From contig CM106585.1 in the NCBI GenBank assembly GCA_048013815.1, forward strand, positions 21,576,001 to 21,640,000: a stretch of 64,000 nt of DNA. The letters are read 5' to 3'. The notes beneath the pieces are model-generated. The model saw only the letters and a list, made by a program, of their open reading frames with translations, made no database searches and had not been told where the DNA came from. The translations under genes were made by a program, and so were the position numbers. Below are positions 58,774 through 64,000 of the stretch, piece after piece. Position 1 is the stretch's first letter, and the number at the start of each line of letters is the position of its first letter. The DNA comes from Setoptus koraiensis (taxonomy: Eukaryota > Arthropoda).

Positions 58774-60873
58774 TCAGCTGTCCTTCTCAAATGAGTGCTC
58801 TTTCAAGTCTCCACACATGGATGTTCGCGCTAGTCTTCTTGGAATGTTATAAGATTTCCTTTGAGGTGTGAGGCCAGTTTGAACTTCATCTTTGATCTCA
58901 TATGTGACAAATCTCTCGAAACTATTCCTTCTGGACCCTATCTCTCTCTTCTGTGAATTCTCCATTGTGGATGCGATATTCTGTATCTGGTCCGAATGCG
59001 AATTGATGGCATCACATATGTCGTTCATGTTACAGTTAACTCTTTCGACCAAATTTTTCATGTTAATCAATCTCATATTCTGTGCTTCTATATTGATACC
59101 CATTTCCTCAATTGCAGTGGTCACTTCCGTGATAATTTGAGTATTGAGGTTTAGTTTATCACCTATTCTTTCCATCATTGATTTCGATTCCTGCTGAAAT
59201 TCATTTGATATCATGCTAGAGAAAGATTCGAGTCTCGCCATCGCGTCTCTTACTTTTATATGAAATTTACCTATCTTCTCGCGATTCTCTCTCTCCACAC
59301 TTTTGACTCGATCTACTTTTCCATGAAGAAGATTGAGATCTTTGGTTGTTTGTTCAGCAATATTTATCAGTTCTGTAGCTTGGGTTGTGAGAATTTCTTC
59401 AGTTTTCTTGTGAGCATCGACAAGACTTTTCTGTTGTTGACAATCTTCTTTTACTTGATGAAGTAAATTCTGAGTATTTGAAAGTTGAGATTCTTTTTCA
59501 CCCAAGTCGTCCAGTGTTTGTTTGAGATTTAGTTTTGTCGCCTCTAATTGGCTTGTTGTCTCTTCGAAGAGCAAACGAACTTTTTCAACCTCATTTTGCA
59601 TAGCTGATAGCTTATCTTCTTTCTCATGGACAGCGGCATTGACCGATGAAAGTTGTGCACACATTTCCTTGTAATTTTCTTCGTCTAGATATACCCCATT
59701 TTTCTCTCTACTTGCTTGAAGATCCCTCCTAAGTCTTTCAATCTCTTGAGTGTACTCTTTTAGCATGGCTTTCTTCGTGAGTCTCTGGTTCATTTCGGGT
59801 TTGTTGGTTATCTTCTTAGCTCTGGACGCGTAGTCCAATGTGCTCAATGTATCTTCGGCGTCTGCGACGGCAGGTGAAATGGTGGCTATGATTGAAGTTT
59901 TTGTTTTTCCTCCAAGTGAATCTTGTAGAAGTCTTGTCAATTTTGATTCTCGATAAGGTACGTGAGGCCGCTTTTCTACCAAGGCAGTTATAACTCTTCC
60001 CAGAGTTAGTAATGACTGATTTATATTTCCTGCTTCTCTGGCTCTTTTGTCTTGTGCACCTGATCTGCCTATATTTTCGCTTCCAGCAAGATCCACCAAG
60101 TTCAATTTACCAATTTTTAACAGTTCTTCGCCTTCCATAGAGCCTTCTTTGATGTGAACTGTCACACTGAAAATAGTATGCGATCTAGAGGAGCAGGCGT
60201 TCATGAGGGTGGCTGCAGTTTGACGTTTAGCCGAGCCCCTTCTTAGGATGTCGTAGATCTCAGATTTAGATCTTACAATAATCTCTTCGAGCCCTCCAAT
60301 GATGACTGAACCCTTTGACTTTGAGTCATCGTAAATTTTGAGTTTAGTTGTGTCATCCAAAGCACTCAACAAGTCATAGGTGTCTTCATTATACAATTCA
60401 AGGAAGGAGACTCGCACTGTGAATTCGTTATCCTGTGCTCCTAGTGTGTCAAAAAGTTGACTAAGGGCTCTCGGTATAATACCACATGTTGGATCTTCAT
60501 CCCAACTGAGTTCAGCATTAGAGCGTTCGCCCTCCATGGTGTAGGTTTTACCTGTGCCAGTTTGTCCATAAGCAAACACTGTACAATTGAAGCCTAGTAA
60601 AACTTGGTCGATCAAAGGTTTCACGACAGCTCTGTAAACATCCACCTGTAGGCAATCAGGGCTAAAGACTCTATCAAAATAAAAGTTTTTGACTTCGTTG
60701 GCTGTACTCCTCTCGTGAACTTTAACCTCCTTCCTATCGGGGTTCACTTCGACAACAAGTTTCCTCTCGTGTGGATTTGCCGGTCGACACCTGACAAACA
60801 CTTGAATATTTTGGTTGTGTATGGGAGCTGACGATCCGTTCATCTTCCCACATGACATCATAGGGGCAGCCAT
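58774..60873 (-). CDS. KIF11: Kinesin-5 (Eg5/KIF11/KLP61F), short stalk
   Basis: Plus-end mitotic motor that crosslinks and slides antiparallel spindle microtubules. The N-terminal motor domain (about 20-370) has P-loop GQTGTGKT (103-110), switch I NACSSRSH (225-232), switch II DLAGSE (261-266) and the neck [13 protein letters not shown] typical of kinesin-5. Coiled coil follows (about 375-640). The tail has a BimC box, [13 protein letters not shown] (669 onward), whose Thr is the Cdk1 site in orthologues. Total length is 699 aa against about 1,050 in fly and human, so some 300 residues of the stalk, including where the BASS tetramerisation domain should lie, are missing. Intronless. It converges with the RasGAP gene (107 bp between stops) and is head to head with LIN9. 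Confidence 0.93.
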   Translation of the reverse strand: MAAPMMSCGKMNGSSAPIHNQNIQVFVRCRPANPHERKLVVEVNPDRKEVKVHERSTANEVKNFYFDRVFSPDCLQVDVYRAVVKPLIDQVLLGFNCTVFAYGQTGTGKTYTMEGERSNAELSWDEDPTCGIIPRALSQLFDTLGAQDNEFTVRVSFLELYNEDTYDLLSALDDTTKLKIYDDSKSKGSVIIGGLEEIIVRSKSEIYDILRRGSAKRQTAATLMNACSSRSHTIFSVTVHIKEGSMEGEELLKIGKLNLVDLAGSENIGRSGAQDKRAREAGNINQSLLTLGRVITALVEKRPHVPYRESKLTRLLQDSLGGKTKTSIIATISPAVADAEDTLSTLDYASRAKKITNKPEMNQRLTKKAMLKEYTQEIERLRRDLQASREKNGVYLDEENYKEMCAQLSSVNAAVHEKEDKLSAMQNEVEKVRLLFEETTSQLEATKLNLKQTLDDLGEKESQLSNTQNLLHQVKEDCQQQKSLVDAHKKTEEILTTQATELINIAEQTTKDLNLLHGKVDRVKSVERENREKIGKFHIKVRDAMARLESFSSMISNEFQQESKSMMERIGDKLNLNTQIITEVTTAIEEMGINIEAQNMRLINMKNLVERVNCNMNDICDAINSHSDQIQNIASTMENSQKREIGSRRNSFERFVTYEIKDEVQTGLTPQRKSYNIPRRLARTSMCGDLKEHSFEKDS

Positions 60874-61602
60874 ATTAGTTGTGATGGTGAGATATGTTTA
60901 GGATGAGCACATGGATCTGTCGTTTAAACAAGTAATAGTGAATGTAGAAAAATGTTAAAAATGTTATGTAGAAAAATCACCTATGATCGCGAAGATTGCA
61001 TTAGTATCAACAGAAACTCTTTAAGAAACAGCACCCTCATGTCAACATGTGTCAGCCAGCGAATCGCGCGTTTAATACTGATTGAGTTTTTACCCCCGAT
61101 TTGTTGGTTTTCCTGCACACTTTCAGTGTATTGTTTGTTGTTTATTTCCACACGCACACAACGAACCTAGAGAAACCGTTGAGTGTAGTGCGCAAAGTGG
61201 AGAGGTACTCTTTTTCCCCTCCTCACATTTGTTGGCTGGAATGGTTTCACTCTGTCTGGCAAAAATACCCTCAAAAGAGCGGGATCAGGCATAAGACTCA
61301 AACAGGGAAAAAATTTTGTGTCGCCCCCCAATGCGACCTTTGCTGGTGTACTAGTACATTGTTCATGCTTTTGGGCGGTTGATTTTTTTCTTGTTTGAAT
61401 TGACCGCTCAAATTATTAGGCGCATGCGCATAAAGAAGTTCGCCATTTCTGAACAATTTGAAACATTGCTCGTATTTTATACGAACGTTAATGGACAAGC
61501 GAAGAAACAACAACAAAAAGTATAAATGATAGCAAATTCAAATTATTATCACATCATCTCTCTAAAAAAACAAAAGAATATTACCCAATTTCTACATCTA
61601 AC
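60874..61602. promoter_or_regulatory. Bidirectional region between kinesin-5 and LIN9
   Basis: The 729 bp separate two divergent start codons. TTTGAA words, the CHR-type element of cell-cycle genes, occur at about 61394 and 61457, both within 210 bp of the LIN9 ATG. GGCGCATGCGCATAA (about 61420) is an NRF1-like palindrome. No TATA box is clear. The elements are short and could be chance. Confidence 0.45.
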
Positions 61603-63204
61603 ATGGAAACCAGATCTAAATCACGAAACAAAAGCGGTAGCATAGGACCTAAGACGCCCACTCAAACGAAACCCTCGAAGCCAGCAACGCCCGCTACGCC
61701 ATTAGCCGCCCCAGTAACGCCGACTATTGCAAAGAAACCGGCGACAACCAAAAGTACTATCAAGAAAGAGAAACCGGCCAAAGAGAGTCCTGTTACCACC
61801 AAAACTAAGAGAGCCTACTCTGTTACACCAGTCGTGACAGCACCATCGACCACTAGTAGCGATCCGGTAGTATTGCCAATATCCCTGAATGATAAACGCA
61901 CCGCTCAACGGGTTGGATTGAGATTGAGAACATTGCTCAAGTTACCTAAGGCTCATCGATGGGTTTGCTACGAATGGTTTTATGCAAATATAGACCGATC
62001 ACTTTTTAATGGTGAAAACGATTTCTGTGCTTGTCTCAGGGAAACTTTTCCGCAACTAAAAGCGAGAAAATTAACGAGGATAGAATGGTGTAAAGTTCGT
62101 CGATTAATGGGAAAACCAAGAAGATGTTCCCCAGCATTCTTCGCAGAAGAAAGGACTGCTCTAAATAACAAGAGACAGAAGGTCAGGCAGCTTCAACAAC
62201 AGAAAGTCGTCGATATAAGCCATTACAGAGATCTACCGGATGAAATTCCTCTGAGTTTGGTCATAGGAACGAGAGTTACAGCACTTTTACACAAACCACA
62301 CGATGGGCTATTTTCGGGTACTATAGATGCAGTCGACACAGCTAATCATGGATACAGAATTACATTTGATCGGCCAGGTATCGGAACACATACTGTTCCT
62401 GATTACGAGGTCCTCAGTAATGATCCTCCGGAGTTCTTACCATTGACATCATTCCAGACACGAGTGAGGCCGAGATTTTTGCCTATGCTCAAGTCACCAA
62501 AATTTCTTGAATTGCTTAGTGATCAGGTCTCACAAGCACTCGGTGGAAAGCATGCAAAATTGAATCAACAATTACAACAATCCGGAGATCACGAAGAAGG
62601 CTTACTCGGTCAATATCCTATTAGACTTCTTGCTCTAATGGTAAGAGTGTCAAAAATTTTATCTGTCAAAAAGAGGAGAATATTTGAAATTCGTTCGATG
62701 AATACAGAAGTTGAAAGACTCAGGAGTGTTGGTGAACCCGTGACACCTGAGCTGCAGAGAACCTATGCTGGCACTATATTGGATTTGGGTAAACTCAATA
62801 CTGATCTCGACGATCATTTGAGGGCAGTGCAAATTTACTCTTCCGAACTAGCGATTGATGGAAACAGTGTGCTACAACCAGATGTAATTAAGCAACGATG
62901 TAATATTGAAGCTAAGGAGTTGGTCGAGCGTAATCTCACAGATTACAATGTAAGCGATAAAAAGAGTATAGATTTTATCTCTCACCTGACGTCCTTGATG
63001 CTCCATCTGAAAACTTTATCTGAGAATGAAGTGAATTCAATACAGCTTAAGGCCTTAACAGAATCTTTAGACGAGTTCAGATTGGGTATCACACCCACGA
63101 ATATACCAGCCTATGAGGATAATGTAGAAATTCATATCAACCATATAAAGAGCTCGGCCAGCCATTTAGGAAATTTGGGAGCTTTTGTGAATAGCGTGCG
63201 CTGA
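61603..63204 (+). CDS. LIN9: LIN9, MuvB/DREAM complex subunit
   Basis: Core MuvB protein that with LIN37, LIN52, LIN54 and RBBP4 represses cell-cycle genes in DREAM and, with MYB, activates mitotic genes. The intronless 533-residue protein has a Pro/Thr/Lys-rich N-terminus (1-90) and the DIRP domain (about 112-210: LKLPKAHRWVCYEWFYANID, then FPQLKARKLTRIEWCKVRRL and GKPRRCSPAFF). The Tudor-like segment follows (PLSLVIGTRVTALLHKPHDG and YRITFDRPGIGTHTVPDYEV) and helical C-terminal regions that bind LIN52 in orthologues. Length is close to animal LIN9 (about 540). ATTAAA occurs at about 63235. Confidence 0.94.
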   Translation: METRSKSRNKSGSIGPKTPTQTKPSKPATPATPLAAPVTPTIAKKPATTKSTIKKEKPAKESPVTTKTKRAYSVTPVVTAPSTTSSDPVVLPISLNDKRTAQRVGLRLRTLLKLPKAHRWVCYEWFYANIDRSLFNGENDFCACLRETFPQLKARKLTRIEWCKVRRLMGKPRRCSPAFFAEERTALNNKRQKVRQLQQQKVVDISHYRDLPDEIPLSLVIGTRVTALLHKPHDGLFSGTIDAVDTANHGYRITFDRPGIGTHTVPDYEVLSNDPPEFLPLTSFQTRVRPRFLPMLKSPKFLELLSDQVSQALGGKHAKLNQQLQQSGDHEEGLLGQYPIRLLALMVRVSKILSVKKRRIFEIRSMNTEVERLRSVGEPVTPELQRTYAGTILDLGKLNTDLDDHLRAVQIYSSELAIDGNSVLQPDVIKQRCNIEAKELVERNLTDYNVSDKKSIDFISHLTSLMLHLKTLSENEVNSIQLKALTESLDEFRLGITPTNIPAYEDNVEIHINHIKSSASHLGNLGAFVNSVR

Positions 63205-63319
63205 ATTAAGTTTAATATACAATGTATTTAGCCTATTAAATTAATAATTCAAGCCGATGTATAATAATGGTCGTTTATGTCAATATGTATTTTTAATGTA
63301 GTAAGAATGAGAGGTTTAA

Positions 63320-63742
63320 CTAAAACAATAGATACTTTGTAGTTATAATGGGTACCATACAGGTGATCATTGTATTCCAAATAACATATATAATATCTGA
63401 TATGTTTGTTGTTGTTGTTGTTGTTGTGAATTTCCTAATACCTTGAATGGACCATGCAGAATTGCAGGCATCTTCGGGACAAGCCAAAACGCAACCTCTG
63501 AGATAGTCGCCCTCAAATTGAAATCTTCCGCAGTGGGACATACGAGCTGCAAACGTTTGATAGCCGAAATTAGTATTGGAGCATTACTAATATGGTTATT
63601 AACTTTATACAATACAGTTGTCTTTCGATAATATTGTTTAGAGAATAACGGGCTCATATGGACTCACCCAGTTCTGTATCCGGTGTAAGTGTTCCTGAAT
63701 CTAGTGCGCAATGTCGGACCACCATTGTCTCTCCGGTATTGT
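63320..63742 (-). CDS. Ly6/three-finger protein, C-terminal exons (partial)
   Basis: Two exons read from splice sites: 63742-63668 (NTGETMVVRHCALDSGTLTP, ending at G/GTGAGT) and 63546-63320 (after TTTGCAG). The joined product runs ...HCGRF, FEGDYLRGCVLACPEDACNS and then a hydrophobic tail. The GC...C...D.CN ending is the hallmark of arthropod Ly6 domains, which are GPI-anchored and act in septate-junction assembly, channel regulation or sleep (Boudin, Crooked, Quiver types). The tail (DIIYVIWNTMITCMVPII to LLF) could be a GPI-attachment signal. A GTT triplet repeat at 63404-63427 codes a Thr run before it. The signal peptide and first cysteines would be in exons to the right of the window. 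The acceptor at 63743 is inferred from phase; an in-frame ATG near 63760 is the alternative start. Confidence 0.62.
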
Positions 63743-64000
63743 CTGGCACAACGCGATTCATTACATAAGAAGATTAATCATTATTATATGTATTAGAGAG
63801 TATCTATTAAATTACTAGCACTGGTTAGCCGCTGAAACAATCTGATTCATTTCAAGCCTTTGATGATAGTGCGGAAAGTTATTATCAAAAATAATACTAG
63901 ACCAACGGGGCGACGCAAGTGACCCATGCTTTGTACAATTTATTGAAGCTACAAATATAACGTGCATGAATAGAAGAAAAAAAAAAGAGAGACAGACACA
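63743..64000. other. Right edge, probably intron of the Ly6 gene
   Basis: I found no coding exon. It ends in an A-rich stretch and GAGA/CAGACA repeats at the window border. Confidence 0.4.

Noticed and set aside
1-64000. tRNA, rRNA, CRISPR array or bacterial operon
   Set aside because: No cloverleaf with a GGTTCGA-type B box noticed, no regular direct-repeat/spacer array, and introns plus eukaryotic families argue against a prokaryotic origin.

Overview
The window is eukaryotic nuclear DNA, and an arthropod source is well supported: there is a chitin-binding type-2 (CBM14) protein with a signal peptide, a Ly6-type three-finger exon, and two secreted proteins built from Dscam Ig7-Ig8-like domains. 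Short AT-rich introns, many intronless conserved genes, abundant CAA/CAG (Gln/Asn) tracts and the Dscam-like cassettes make a chelicerate, perhaps an acariform mite, my best guess. That guess is inference and I cannot name a species.

Layout. (1) 1-3608, minus: one uninterrupted reading frame running off the left edge that encodes a large leucine-rich-repeat membrane receptor. (2) 5.4-11.5 kb, compact cluster: a two-exon SH2 + SOCS-box protein (minus), an ING-family PHD-finger protein (plus), lipoyl synthase (minus), and two tandem four-exon genes for secreted two-Ig proteins (minus). (3) 11.5-24.7 kb: about 13 kb with no supportable gene, rich in microsatellites, inverted repeats and CAGGTG motifs. 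(4) 24.7-29.2 kb, plus: a 1,447-residue Gln-rich extracellular protein whose C-terminal CBM14 domain is split by one intron. (5) 29.2-44.1 kb: a second desert of about 15 kb with similar repeats. (6) 44.1-63.9 kb, gene-dense housekeeping island: DPH2 (-), REXO4 (+), fumarase (+), V-ATPase subunit e (-), RAB1 (+), NUDC (-), UBA5 (-), a neurofibromin-type RasGAP (+), kinesin-5 (-), LIN9 (+) and a partial Ly6 gene (-).

Several genes were completed by hand from splice sites: the SOCS box exon of the SOCS gene, the last exon of NUDC (which lies 31 bp past the RAB1 stop on the other strand), the second half of the CBM14 domain, all exons of the two Ig genes, and the Ly6 exons.

Functional themes. 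The right-hand island holds everyday cell machinery: mitochondrial metabolism, vesicle traffic, ufmylation, diphthamide synthesis and mitosis. Kinesin-5 and LIN9 (a MuvB/DREAM subunit, a class of mitotic-gene regulator) sit head to head. The two deserts flank the single chitin-binding gene, which suggests long-range regulatory DNA or unannotated non-coding transcripts. The most interesting items are the tandem Dscam-like two-Ig cassettes, a stand-alone neurofibromin GAP domain, a shortened kinesin-5 and an N-terminally short NUDC.
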